A DNA stretch of 64,000 nt from Diaporthe sp. PMI_573 (Eukaryota; Ascomycota; Sordariomycetes; Diaporthales; Diaporthaceae): assembly GCA_021399435.1 (NCBI GenBank), contig JAJTUP010000001.1, positions 310,001-374,000 on the forward strand, in the 5' to 3' direction. Positions 1 through 10,872 of this stretch are shown piece after piece (within the stretch, counting starts at the first letter, position 1; each line of letters starts with the position of its first letter). Both the position numbers and the translations under genes were made by a program. Below the pieces are notes generated by a model. That model was not told the DNA's origin, made no database searches, and saw only the letters and a list, made by a program, of their open reading frames with translations.

Positions 1-2
1 TC

Positions 3-2080
3 CACGCTGTTAATTCTGGCAAACGAGAGATAGTGGAAATGCTGCTTGAAAAGGGGGCGAAGGTCGATGCGAAGCTGGAGTATGGTGACTTCCATGCCAC
101 ACCTCTCATCATAGCTGCTCAGCGGGATTACCAAGATTTGGCCAAACTTCTCATTGAAAGAGGAGCCGGCGTTGACACTGATGTCTGGGAGGGGAGTACC
201 GCGCTGCATTATACCATTGGTGGAGATAATCCCGAGATGGTCAAGTTCCTTGTCGACTCAGGGGCCAACACCGAACAAACCCATAGTGGAGAGTGGTCGG
301 CCCTCCAAAAATGTTACGCAAAAGCGGATTGTATGAAGGTCCTCCTCGAAGCTGGAGCCGATTTGAACTGGGCCGAACCCGATGGTACGGCGTTGTATCT
401 CGCCGTTTACTACAACGCGCTAGATGTGGCAAAGTTGATCCTCTCATACCGCCCTGACCTGGAAGTCAAGTGCCCGTCAGAGAAGTCCTGGGATTCGGGA
501 TACACTGCGCTCCATGTGGCGGCGAGTTACGGATTTACCGAGATGCTACGACTACTTATAGAGGCAGGCGCTGATTTGAAGTCGACAACCCCGATGGGCG
601 GGACGCCTCTGATCCTGGCCGTGGCTAACAATTCGGAGGGTTGCACGAGGGCTTTGTTAGAGTACGACACGGACATAGACGCAAAGGATGTACTAGGATA
701 CACAGCCCTCCATTGTCTTCCGTCCCCTGCACGATTGTCTATTGCAAAGCTACTGGTCAATCGAGGAGCCAATCTGGAGCTTCGGAACAATGCAGGCAAG
801 TCTGTCCTCGACCTAGCTATCACTAGCAAGGATGTTCCACTCGTGGAGTTTCTCTTGGATAAGAAGGTCGACATCAACGCGGCAGCCAGCTCAAGCGGTG
901 CCGCTCTGCACGTTGGAGCCGCTGCTGGCGATCTTGGTATGGTCAAGCTACTCGTTCGGAAAGGGGCTGATGTGAACCTTACCCACCCTTGGATGTACGG
1001 CACAGCGCTGCAAAAGGCATCCATGTCTAGAACTGGCACTGCAGAGGGCAGGGATGCTGTAGCTCGATTCTTGGTCGACGAGGCAGACGCTGATGTGAAC
1101 GCCCATGGTGGAGTCCATGGCTCAGCACTGGACGCTGCGCTCCTATATGGTACTGTTGAAGCGGCCAAGTTTCTCATCGAAAGGGGCGCCGACGTCGGCT
1201 GGAAGGACGCCTGGGGTCGGGGACCAGTCCACTTCGCAGCCTTGCAGACGCCAGGTCACTTCCAGTTGTTGCTTGACTCGGTGTCAGACATAGACGATGA
1301 CAGCCTCGGTATTGCCACCAAGACAAACCTTGGCCACACGCCACTGCACTTTGCGGTTGCAAGCGGAAGTACTGACCTTGTCGAACTTGTTCTCTCTCGC
1401 ACCCGAGGCAAGACATCCATCAACGAGCCGGACGAGGACGGTTGGACCCCGCTACTGTGGGCGTGCCGGCCGTGTGACAAATGGGGCACACCTGCTCAAG
1501 TTCAACACGCCATAGTGAAGCTCCTCCTTGACAGGGGCGCGGACCCATTGGTGCGAGGGTGAACTTGGGATGACAAACAGTGGTCACCACTCAAGATGGC
1601 GAGATACCATGGGGCGACGGATGAGGTGGTACACTTGCTAAAGAAAGCCAGCAGGTATGGAAGGGAGAAGGGGGAGAAAGAAGAGTTTCACGCCTCCAAG
1701 AAGGGAGTGCGTCGTCCCACTGCGTTTTGCGACATTTGTCTCTTTGTGAGTTTTCACGATTGGGCCCCTCCTGACTGATACTGACTTAGAATCAACCTTA
1801 GGGTATACGTGGGATCGTAAACGTGTGTATGAGTTGTGACAACAAGCTCGCCTTTTGTTTCAAGTGCTCTCGCTGGAAGGAAGAGCTTCACCCGCATCAC
1901 AACAATTGGGTACTGCAAGGGACGGAGTTTGAGGAAACCGAAGAAAATGAGGAGGAAAGGGAATCTCCGGAAAGTTCCCCCGAGATTGAACAGGTACAGG
2001 ATGACGATGCGGAGAGAGATTGGTCAAATGATGAGGATGACACGGATGGAGTTATCAATGGGGATGGTAAACAAGACTGA
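3..2080 (+). CDS. Ankyrin-repeat protein with C-terminal ZZ-type zinc finger (5' partial, in-frame TGA)
   Basis: The frame is already open at base 3, upstream of the first ATG (33), and reads as the end of an ankyrin unit, so the gene starts outside the window. About 15 ankyrin repeats follow (GYTALHVAA, GHTPLHFAV, LLLDRGADP types). TGA at 1560-1562 interrupts the frame, which then continues in register as the expected end of the domain (WSPLKMARYHG). A 56-bp intron (1746-1801, GTGAGT...CTTAG, CTGAC branch site) joins CDICLF in phase to GIRGIVNVCMSC, followed by CFKC and HPHH: the Cys/His pattern of a ZZ finger. The tail is acidic. Family knowledge: fungal ankyrin-ZZ proteins often serve as repeat domains of NLR-like proteins or as stand-alone scaffolds. 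The TGA could be a CGA-to-TGA transition (RIP-like), a sequencing error, or be removed by an implausibly short 30-bp intron (1551-1580). Confidence 0.8.
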
Positions 2081-2778
2081 GGTGTGAAGGGCTAGCCAGT
2101 GGTTTACCACATGTGATATTTAAGCGAAGGGTGACATTCATATGTAGCACTAGGGCCTTGATTTGGTAAGAGACACATTTGCTCAACTTTGATCCCAAAG
2201 AAGCCAGACACGTCCTCTGGCTGCTTGACCGCCATTACAACGAACGATCTTTGCCGCCTTAGACGTGAGTTGGCTCCAATCACGCGCAGCTGGGTGAAGA
2301 AATGGCCGCATTCTCCTGAGATCCACGAATAATCTGCAAAGTGCCTAGGTAGAAGGGGACCAAGTAGCGTCAACTCGGCATCACTCATTGACAAAGTAGC
2401 ACAGCCACAACTATCACGACATAACCCCACTAAAAAGAGTTCCGTGTGCTTCGTCCGAAGGCCGTGCTGTTAACCGAGTTTTTATTTAATTGCCCCGAGC
2501 TTCCCATTGCCGGCGTATTAATCGGGCCGCCTCCTGATATCATTGATCTATCCCTTATCACTAATCTCTCTGAAGGGATCACTAATCTTCCTGCGCGTAG
2601 GAGGAGAACTACAGCCAAGGCGGGACGGGGACGGACACCAGTTCCTCCGAGCTACTTGACAAAGACGATTTCTTCGTCCGATACGACAATATAGAAATAG
2701 CATAAATATATTTTTGTTGTTTCCTTGTCCTGATATTTCATGTAGCAATCATTTCAGATTTCTTTGGACGAATTCAAT
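2081..2778. other. Intergenic region
   Basis: About 700 bp with only short unsupported frames on both strands. An AT-rich stretch near 2695-2715 may belong to the promoter of the downstream NmrA-like gene. No repeat or RNA gene was recognised. Confidence 0.4.
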
Positions 2779-4031
2779 ATGGCGAACAACAAGATTATCA
2801 CGGTGGTCGGTATTACCGGAAAGCAGGTAAGAATGCCACGATCCTAATTTGAACTGGTGACGATAAGTCTTGCTCACCTTGATGGAAAAGGGTGCCTCTG
2901 TTGCCGATGTGTTCCTTCAAGAGGGAGGTTGGCACGTCCGTGGCGTTACACGCGATCCGGCCAAGCCGGAGAGCCAAAAATGGGCTGCTAAAGGCGTCGA
3001 ACTCGTCAAGGCGAACTTGAACGATGCTGCCTCCCTGAAAGCCGCATTTGCAGGATCAACTGTGGTATTTGGAGTCACCGACTTCTGGGGGATCGTCGGC
3101 GATCCAGAGGTCCAAAAGCGAGCCCAAGAAGCTGGCCGCCCAGTCAATGTGCTAGCCTACGACCTCGAAGTGCAGCAAGGTCGCAACATTGTTGACGCAG
3201 TCTTTGCGACTTTGGAGACCATCGACAGATTCGTCCTCTCGACGCTCTCTCCCACCAAGAAGTTGAGTAAGGGGAAGTATACACACAACTTTCACTTTGA
3301 TGCCAAATGGGAAGCTGTCGAGTACCTGAAGGCTACATACCCGGCCCTGGATAAGAAAACGTCGTATTTGCAGGTAGCCTTATATCTTTCAAACTGGAAA
3401 TCCTCTCCGCTGGGGAGGCCCACCAAGGTAAGTCTACCACCCTCCCACTGTTATATGTGCAACGCATAGTTGGTGTTGGCGTGAGATGCTGCGAGTGGAC
3501 ACTAATCAGGCGGCAGCAACCCGATAATACATTCGTCTGGAGTCACCCGGGAGACCCTGACGCCCCAGTAGCGCAAGTTGATGCGCGCCACGACACTGGT
3601 GAGTATCTCAACACGTTGGGAGAATACACAGCTGAAAGGGCTCCACAGGCCTGTTCGTCAAGGCTCTCACCCAGGTTGAGCCCGGGAAACACCTTCTGGG
3701 TGCTTCAGGCTTTTTGAGTTGGAATGAGTTCACCGCTCTGTGGGGCAAAGTCCATGGTGTGCAATGCCGCTTCCAGCGTCTGGACAGGGCGGTTCTCGAA
3801 AACGCGATTCCCGGAGGCGTTGGGGAGGAACTGGCCGACATGTACGAATACATCGGAGACTTTGGATATCACGGTGGTGACCCGAGTGTTATTTTCCCCG
3901 CCGACGTGAGTACCCCCGTCCCCCAGGCGAGCCATCAAATTAACAGTATAAACAAATAGCTGGGAGTGGACGTTCCATTCACCACTCTTGAGGAGTTCAT
4001 CAAGAAGGAAGATTGGTCAGAAGTGCTTTAA
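2779..4031 (+). CDS. NmrA-like family NAD(P)-binding protein, five exons
   Basis: The model has exons 2779-2826, 2891-3427, 3517-3598, 3649-3905 and 3960-4031, all in phase, giving 331 residues. The N-terminus carries a Rossmann-type glycine motif (VVGITGKQG) split by intron 1, followed by VTRDP, the usual second-strand NADP contact of NmrA proteins. ALYLSNWKSSPL, VDARHDTG and the C-terminal FTTLEEFIKKEDW are typical of fungal NmrA-like/HSCARG proteins. Introns are 50-89 bp with GTAAG/GTGAG donors. NmrA-like proteins bind dinucleotides without being classical dehydrogenases and act as redox-sensing regulators or in secondary metabolism; no substrate can be assigned. The start ATG at 2779 sits directly before the conserved first strand. 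The frame shows no damage, unlike both neighbours. Confidence 0.85.
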
Positions 4032-4212
4032 GTTAGAGGGGTAAACCCTCATAGTGGACCTCACAAGACCATCGAAATCATGTTCTACGTGGAACATTGC
4101 TGAGTGAAGGCGCCCGTCATCAACTTGAGGAGGCGGATCTGGTGGTTTGTTATCTCTAGCTTGGTGTATCTGTAGGCCTTGGCTGCTCTGAGCCAGTTGC
4201 TATTAAGCTTGA

Positions 4213-4955
4213 GTGTGTGAGGTTAGTTACGATGCAGCACTCCTTGGTCCGGGTGGGCTTGTCGCTGTCAGAAATACCACAGTCGAACCCCCCGAGGCCA
4301 CCGCAGAAGCCATCAAAAAGTTCGAGCAGGACAAGCCCAAGAAACAAGAAGTCACGGACCAGACAAAGCCAATCATCGAGTGGCACAAGGACTCCCACCC
4401 CTGGGTCTGCGTCGTGATGCTATCAGATGCTAGACACATGTCTGGTGGCGAGACGGAGCTTATGAAGGGTGGCGGGACAACCCTCAAGGTGAAGGCGCCG
4501 CAAATGGTAAGTGAAACATCTTCCTCATGCACGATGCGGTGCTAAACGGTGTGTAGGGCTGCGCTGTTCTCCTCCAGGGCCGCTACATCACGCATACAGC
4601 AGCACCTGTGACCAACATGCCGGAACGAGTCACCATTGTCACATCTTTCCGGCCAAAGAACCCCCTGCTCGTGGATGACACCACCAACAAGAACGTCAGG
4701 AACAAGTCTCACCTCACCGAGCTGTACTACCAATGGATGACATATCGTCTGGATGTGATTGCTCAGCGGGCTCGTATCGCTGCAGATGCCCTCAAGGAAC
4801 GATACGCAAAGAATGTCGCAGAGTCAGATGTTGAGGGCAAGGCTGGCTTGTGTAGAGTCGAGACTGTCAGTCCGGAAGAGATCAAGAAGTGGTCGGAGGA
4901 GATGATCAAGTACATCCGGGACACGACTGAGGAGATGGGGCTACCTCTACAGTAG
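4213..4955 (+). CDS. Fe(II)/2-oxoglutarate-dependent dioxygenase-like protein, 5'-truncated
   Basis: Two exons are visible, up to 4506 and 4557-4955, separated by a 50-bp intron (GTAAGT...TGTAG) in phase. The protein contains WHKDSHPWVCVVMLSD, which supplies the HxD iron-binding pair, then a distal His in RYITHTAAP, and ERVTIVTSFRP, whose Arg is the expected 2-oxoglutarate contact. The C-terminus (HLTELYYQWMTYRLDV) is typical of a fungal-specific branch of this fold. The frame is closed by TGA immediately before 4213 and no ATG precedes the conserved part. Family members carry roughly 100-150 more N-terminal residues, and only 180 bp separate this frame from the NmrA stop. The gene is therefore probably a 5'-deleted remnant, although the catalytic core survives. 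Substrate unknown. Confidence 0.7.
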
Positions 4956-5240
4956 CCCCGAAGTGTCTTCGCATTTTTTGCACTCCTTTGTTAACTATTC
5001 AGCTTACGAACGTATCATGAAGCATTGGTAACAGTTGCATTTTTCATGGAGAGTGAAAGTTGGCAAAGGGACATCGCCGCTACCCTCATTTCCCCCATCT
5101 CTTTGAGCGCTCGTTTTTGCGATTTTTAAACAAGCCTCACTTAGAGCTTTGTCGACAATAGAACTAGATGGCAATTCTAAGCTGTAAGAAGTAAAAGCAA
5201 CCTTTGCGTTGAATCTATATCCTTCTGAGATTGTATAGTA
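4956..5240. other. Intergenic spacer up to the LINE 3' end
   Basis: About 285 bp, AT-rich, without a supported gene. It separates the dioxygenase remnant from the 3' tail of the minus-strand LINE. Confidence 0.35.
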
Positions 5241-5507
5241 TGTTTTATTACGCCCGGGAGAACTAATCTCATAGGGCCGCTAGATACGCTAAGCCATTTA
5301 CACTTCCGTCGTGTTGATCCTGTCCACAAAAGAAAGCCCAACTATCTCCGATTCTTCTTGTTCCAGCCTCGCTTGACTCTGTTTGACAGGCCTGCTTGAA
5401 GGCCGATTACTCCAAGTGTTCAGCATCCTATCTTCAGCAGCTGAAGCATGGTCTGTCAACCTGAGGCTGTTGGATGTTAGTATCTCCTAGGTTCGATGAT
5501 TAGTATG

Positions 5508-8500
5508 TTATATCCCTCGATTCGCTCCCAGTCTTCCCGTCTCCGTTGCAAACTTGACCGTCGCCCTCACCGCCTGTAGGTTAGGTGCCCATTTCTGCCC
5601 ATCCGACGTCGACTTGCCTCCCAGAAAGAACGAAAGGTTTCCCATCATGTTTTGTCCAACCTGTCGCATGCCTTCACGCTCTGCCTCCCACTTTGTGCAC
5701 CGGAACAGAAAATGTTCCATCGTCTCGGCTGCTTGTCCACAATCACACACGTCCGACTCTGCGGCCCCTATCTTGCTCAGGTAACTGTTGATCCTTGCCA
5801 TTCCTGTACGAAGTTGCGAGAGCACGTCGGCTTCTCGTCTTTTTAGGTTGTCGTAAAGCGCTTTCGTATGCTTGCCCGGTAGGGCTCGGTCGATCCGCTT
5901 GGAGTAGCCGCCCACTCTGTCGGGTAGTCTTTGTTGCTGGCGTAGCTGCGCCGCCACCAGTCTGGTCTGAGTGGAGCGGGCCTGGTACGGCAGCGATTGC
6001 GGCGTGCATTCTGCCCTGGTTGCTCTCTGCGCTTGTCTCTTCGCTTTGCGGCCGATGCCGAGGTCATCGTCCCGGGATGGTATCCATACCATTCTGACCC
6101 TGTTACTTCCCTTTCCCAATCGTTTAATGTGCTCATAGATCTGTCGGATGGCGATCTGACCGGATTGCTGCCGTGGTCGTGCGATCGCTTTCAGTGACGA
6201 GTCGTCACTGACGACTGACTGCTTGACAGCACCGTGAGTTCTCGATGGTGCAGCCCATCGGGCATGCAACGCAATGCCATCGCTATCGCCTCCAGCTCGG
6301 CCGTGTATGGGTTCTGGTCGTCTCGCGACCCGAGGGTGACCGAGTATCTGGCCACTATCTTGTCTGTCCGGTCTGGCGATCTGTATGCTACGTTGCCACC
6401 TATACCTACGAGCCCTTCTCTGCCGGAGACACTGGTCACAATGACAATGTCGTTGGCGCTTTTGGCTGCTGTTATCGCCGCGTCATGATCGGCCTCGCAT
6501 ACCGTCGACACACGGCTGTGCCACGGTGGCACCGTATAAACCTGGATCGTTTCCATCCGCTCGATACCGCTCCCTTCGTGCGCAAGTGCCAGTCGCTTCA
6601 ACGGTGACATGTATCTTCGACTCACTGACACCCGGAGTGTTGCGAGCGGATGCGTCTTTGGTAGGGTCTGGATGTTGATGTATGACCTCGAGCCTGCCTG
6701 AGCATTTCGCTCACGTACCGTCTGGATGCTAGCTTCCGCTTCCGCCACTGCTGTCGCGACCGTTCGAAAGGCGCCCGTGATGGCTCGTGCCTCCATCTTC
6801 TGAGTCCTATTGAACCAGGTCAGCTCTCTTTCACCTCGTGCATGCGACCAGACGGCGGAGGCGTAGTCCATGGTCGGCGCAACGGTCGCCACGAAGAGCT
6901 GTCTAGCCGTACGTGGGGATAGCATCTTCAGTCTCCTCAGGCACATGGCCGCCGAGAGACCCTTGGTGGCGGCCTCGGCCATGTGCTTCTTGAACCTAAG
7001 CTTCGTGTCCATGACCACTCCCAAGATCTTGGCCTCCTGCTTCGGTTTGACTTCTTCCCCTTTGATCGTAAACGGTGTGTGGCTGGTGCGCTCGGCGACG
7101 CGTGTGAAGTGCACGATGGTTGTCTTGTCGCACACAAACGTCGCTCCGCTACGCCTCTCCCACGCCAGCGCACGGTCGATGATGGTCTGTATGCCGTCTC
7201 TGTTCGCTTCTGCCGTCGGGCCTGTGACCTAGGCTGAGTGGTCGTCGACGAACGCGATCTAGCCTCCCCTTGAGTCTATCCTACTCTGCACCAGGTCTGC
7301 ATTAAAGAAAAGGAAGAGAACTGGCGACAGCGGTGAGCCTTGCGGGAGGCCCGCCTGCGGCAGCTCCTGTAACCCAGAGGTGTAGCCGTTCACTTGACCA
7401 GTTTCTTGGGTATACCTCGTGCTTCCAGCCTCTGCATCAGCCTGTCCTTGAACACACCGTTGTAGGCTCCCTTGACGTCAAAGCTGACCAGGCTGACCAC
7501 TTTGCGGTTCCGCCATGCTTTGTAGACCTGTTCCTGGAAGAGCAGCAGTGCCTGCTCTGCCGACCGCCGCTTTCTTGCGCCAAAGTGGTTGGTGGGCAAC
7601 AGTCCGTACGCTTCGACGGCGTACGAGATGCGGTCCGCCACTACTGCTTCGAGAATCTTGCCTAGTGTCGACAGCAGCGAGATCGGTCTCCACGATTTTG
7701 CCTTCTTGTAGTCATCTTTACCTGGTTTCTTGAGCGGGATGATCTTGGCAGTCCTCCACTGGTCCGGTAGTTGTCCTTCGCCTAGTGATGTACGGAACAG
7801 ATGCAGCACCCGCTCCTTCACCACCGGCCACAGCTGCTTCCACACCATAGCCGGCAGCCCGTCTTGTCCGGGGGCTTTCCACGCTTTGGCTTCCATGACC
7901 TTCTCCTCGACCTCCTCCATCGTCAGGTTCGGCAGGGCTACTTCCCTGCGCCGCGGTCGCGGGCCTTCGTCTTCTATGCTGGCCGGTAGTGGTGGGAAGA
8001 AGACGCTGAGGAGATCTTCTGCTTGTTCGGCCTTATCCTGCGTCGTCGTCCCGTCTGCTCTTCTCAGCGGAGGCACTTTATCGCCGTTCGTTTCGTCTCC
8101 GGGTTTCAGGTACTTGGCTGCTTGCCAGATGGTGGTCCCGTCGGCGAGGAAGTCTTCCCAGTGCGCCTTCTTCTGCCTTCTGATGGCGTCATGGTACTCT
8201 TTGGCCGCTTCCTTAGCTCGGTTTTCGACGCCGGGCCCTTGCCAGGTTCCTCCAGAACGTGTACGTTCTACGAAGCCTCGTGAGATCTGTTGTCCACCAT
8301 CTCTTTGCGTATGGTGGCGGCTTTGCTCGTGGAACTAGTTTGTCGATCGCATCGAGGACCACCTCCATCAACCTGTCCGTCTGCGTCTGGACTCCGCCGT
8401 TCCACGGGAGTGGTGCGAGCTTATCGTTCACTCTCTCCCTGATTGCATTCCACGGTGCGTTCTTGAACAGCAGCCTCGGGCTCGCTGTCCTCTCAGGCGT

Positions 8501-9224
8501 TGTGAGGTCAAACTCGGTTCGGATCGCCCTGTGGTCTGATCCGTGTTCGGTCGGGTGGATGCCGCAATGGACGATCTCATCTGCTAGCTCGGTCGATGCA
8601 AGCATCAGGTCGATCGTGCTCTCGCAGTCCGCTCCTTCCCACGTCTTCGTCCCTCGTGGTAGGAGGCTGAGCAAGCCATGCTCGTCCATGAGGTCGATGA
8701 TCGGGCTCGCTTCGCCTTGCCTCCTGCCTGTCACCTCATCGCCTCCCCAGAGCTGGTCGTGGCGGTTGAAGTCACCGGCCAGGATAACGTCCGTTCTTTT
8801 CCCCGTGCTGTTGCGAAAACTTGTGATTGTCGTGTGCAACTGTCTCATGGTAGTGTGCAAAGCGTCTTCATCTTTTCCCGCCACGTACACTGACACCACC
8901 AAGACTTCTCGGTCGGGCCATCTAAGTATCGCCCCGGTCAGGTCAGCCGAAGGGATGGGCACCTGCTCAGTCTCTAGATCGCTGCGTATCCAGAGCATAC
9001 TCCGGATCGGTCACTGCGTCTCGTGTCTCTTTAATGGTACGAATCTCGTCCAGTTCCTGTGGTGGTTCGGTGTCGTCATCAGCGTCCCATCGATGTTCAG
9101 CGCGTATGGCTCGGCCACCGCCAGTACTGCATAGTCCTGCAAAGTCCCTATCGTTCATCATGCTCAGCTGCACCACATCTCTCTTCCGCACGTTGAGCTG
9201 TAGGATCTGGAGGTTAGTGGCCAT
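5508..9224 (-). pseudogene. LINE ORF2 (endonuclease / reverse transcriptase / RNase H-like), broken
   Basis: Pieces in consecutive frames: endonuclease from 9224 (AGDFNRHD, SDHRAI motifs), reverse transcriptase at about 8076-7200 (APGQDGLPA, WRPISLLS, LPQGSPLSP, FVDD catalytic box), RNase H-like region at about 6500-6000, and a terminal zinc knuckle (CDCGQAAETMEHFLFRC). Visible lesions are an extra A in AAA at 9141-9143 (frameshift in the endonuclease), a stop at 9013-9011, a frameshift near 8230, loss of coding between KLVK and VNGYTS at about 7390, TAG codons before and after the FVDD box near 7210-7260, and a frameshift near 6190-6270. The protein cannot be made as one chain. Confidence 0.85.
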
Positions 9225-10776
9225 CGGTTATATGCAGTTGTCGCATCCGACAGTTTCGGCTGAGCGACTCGTGTGGCCCTCCACAGAGAATGCACTTTGG
9301 CTCGACCGCCTGGCAGTCTCGGTGTCGATGGCCCGTCTCCGCGCACTTGCCGCATTGTTGCGCCTTGCTGCATGCGAAAGCTTTATGGCCAATCTCCCAG
9401 CAGTTGTAGCACTGAGCCGGGCCTTGGCGCCGCTTAAAGGCGTTGGTGCTGGCCGACTCTCCCGCAAGGTGGAAATACCTCTCTTCAAGCAGCCGTCGCG
9501 CATCACTCGCTTTGGTGACGTAGATCACCATCGAGCCGTACATCTTACCATTCACCTTGTCGCTGAGCCAGTGCATCTTGGCGATCGTCACCTCGTTTTC
9601 CTTCCCTAGTGCCTCCGCCGCACCTGGCAGCACATTACCGGACGAGTCCAGCACCGCAGTCCTGTTTGCGCCGTCGACCTTGACCGGGTATAGCTGGTCT
9701 CTGAGCACTCTGGCGCCCTTGACCGCCGTCTTCTCCGCCGCCTCTCTGATAAGCTGCATCTCTGCTTCGTCTCGGCACACTACCTTGATGCGGTCTGCGT
9801 TCCTCGCGTCTTTCACCACGGCTGCGCACCGCCAGCTCTGTTGGCCTTCCCTGGCCCGCACCTTCTCTTCGATCGCTTGACGAACTTTTCCAACTTGCGC
9901 CTTGCCTCTGTCCTCTTCGCTGACCTGCGAGGTGTCGATGATGCAGAACAAGGTATCCGTGAACGAGGATGGGGTCGTGCGCATGGACGATAGTGTGCGG
10001 ACATTGCTTGGCTGGCTCGTAGGCGGGGTGCGGGCTACGTCTGCATACGATGGCTGTGGGCTCATCTGAGCACTGCTGGAGATGCTGTCGTCCATCGTGT
10101 TTAGCTGTTCCTTCACCTGTTTCATTTCTTCTTTCACTTGTTCCAACTCCTCTGCCGTCTGGGGTTGTGTTCTCCCTAGCTCTTTCATAACTTGCTCTCG
10201 CATCTGCTCAAGGTCTCTTGCAGCTTGTTCACGCATGGCTTTGAGCTGCCTGGTGGCTTGTTCGTGCGAGCGTCTGAGCTCGTCCGCCTTCTTCAATTCC
10301 TCGGCTGCCTGGGCCTTGATCGTCTGGATTTCCTGCTGGAGTTGGCGTATCATCTCCAGCTGTTCGCTCATCATCCGCGTTGCCGTTCGCTGGTTCTCCA
10401 TCAACGCGTCCCAGAGCCTCTCTAGCATCTTCCTCTGCTCACTCATCGAATGGGTCGACGTCTCCTGGAGCATCGCTCGGAACATGATCTGCATGGGCGA
10501 CGCGTGGTTGCCCGTCGCGCCTTCCGTCATCTGCGATTCTCTGGCCCCGTCAACCAATCCAGTCTCGCTTTCATTTTCACCATCCCGCGGCTGTTGTGGC
10601 CCGTTCCTCCTCACTGTATCATTCCTCTTCTCAATCGCCTGTAGCCTTTCCTGTAGTTTTGCAGTCGGCTTCACGGGTCTCGAGGACCGACGCGCCACGG
10701 TGATTGAATCTCCACCTCGCACCAGGATCTCGTCAGCAGTCGCGTCCATTTCGCGACACCGCGCCCACGGTCGCAC
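9214..10776 (-). CDS. LINE ORF1 (gag-like, coiled coil and zinc knuckles)
   Basis: Open frame of 520 codons; the likelier start is the second Met at 10749 (MDATADEIL), giving about 511 residues. The middle is a long Gln/Glu/Lys-rich coiled coil (repeated EQ/EELEQ/QMREQ heptads, about residues 130-230). The C-terminus carries a run of CCHC-type knuckles: CYNCWEIGHKAFAC, CGKCAETGHRHRDC and CILCGGPHESLSRNC. Tad1-clade ORF1 proteins bind the element RNA and form the ribonucleoprotein. The frame is uninterrupted, in contrast to ORF2, so the copy could still supply ORF1 protein. Confidence 0.85.
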   Translation of the reverse strand: MRPWARCREMDATADEILVRGGDSITVARRSSRPVKPTAKLQERLQAIEKRNDTVRRNGPQQPRDGENESETGLVDGARESQMTEGATGNHASPMQIMFRAMLQETSTHSMSEQRKMLERLWDALMENQRTATRMMSEQLEMIRQLQQEIQTIKAQAAEELKKADELRRSHEQATRQLKAMREQAARDLEQMREQVMKELGRTQPQTAEELEQVKEEMKQVKEQLNTMDDSISSSAQMSPQPSYADVARTPPTSQPSNVRTLSSMRTTPSSFTDTLFCIIDTSQVSEEDRGKAQVGKVRQAIEEKVRAREGQQSWRCAAVVKDARNADRIKVVCRDEAEMQLIREAAEKTAVKGARVLRDQLYPVKVDGANRTAVLDSSGNVLPGAAEALGKENEVTIAKMHWLSDKVNGKMYGSMVIYVTKASDARRLLEERYFHLAGESASTNAFKRRQGPAQCYNCWEIGHKAFACSKAQQCGKCAETGHRHRDCQAVEPKCILCGGPHESLSRNCRMRQLHITDGH

Positions 10777-10872
10777 CGACCTCTACGTCCCTCAAAAAGA
10801 TTGTAAAGATTGTAAAGATTGTCGACCGTGACCTTATTTGTACGCCCGAGCGTACATGTATGAGGGGCCTCG

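Larger units (their letters stand above)
5241..10835 (-). mobile_element. Tad1-like non-LTR retrotransposon (LINE), near full length
   Basis: Minus-strand element with ORF1 (zinc knuckles), then ORF2 with endonuclease, reverse transcriptase, RNase H-like region and a C-terminal CxC...H...C knuckle. This is the order of the fungal Tad1 clade. ORF1 stop and ORF2 start overlap by 11 bases (ATG at 9224, TAA at 9216-9214). The 3' end is placed near 5241 because the 3' UTR, including a GATAGGATGCTGAACACTTG stretch and a CGGGCGTAATAAAA end, recurs in another LINE at 26.8-27.0 kb. The 5' end lies between ORF1 and the MFS remnant, about 10835-10872, next to a short (AGATTGTAA)n tract. Base composition is GC-rich and not visibly RIP-mutated, so the copy is younger or better protected than the LINE at 27-31 kb. 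Exact ends and target duplication were not determined. Confidence 0.85.

Noticed and set aside
527..1177. 216-codon minus-strand frame
   Set aside because: Antisense shadow of the ankyrin repeats; repetitive and without domain features.
1551..1580. GT...AG stretch of 30 bp that would remove the TGA in the ankyrin gene in frame
   Set aside because: Too short for a fungal intron and without a branch site, and it would delete residues expected in the ankyrin C-terminus.
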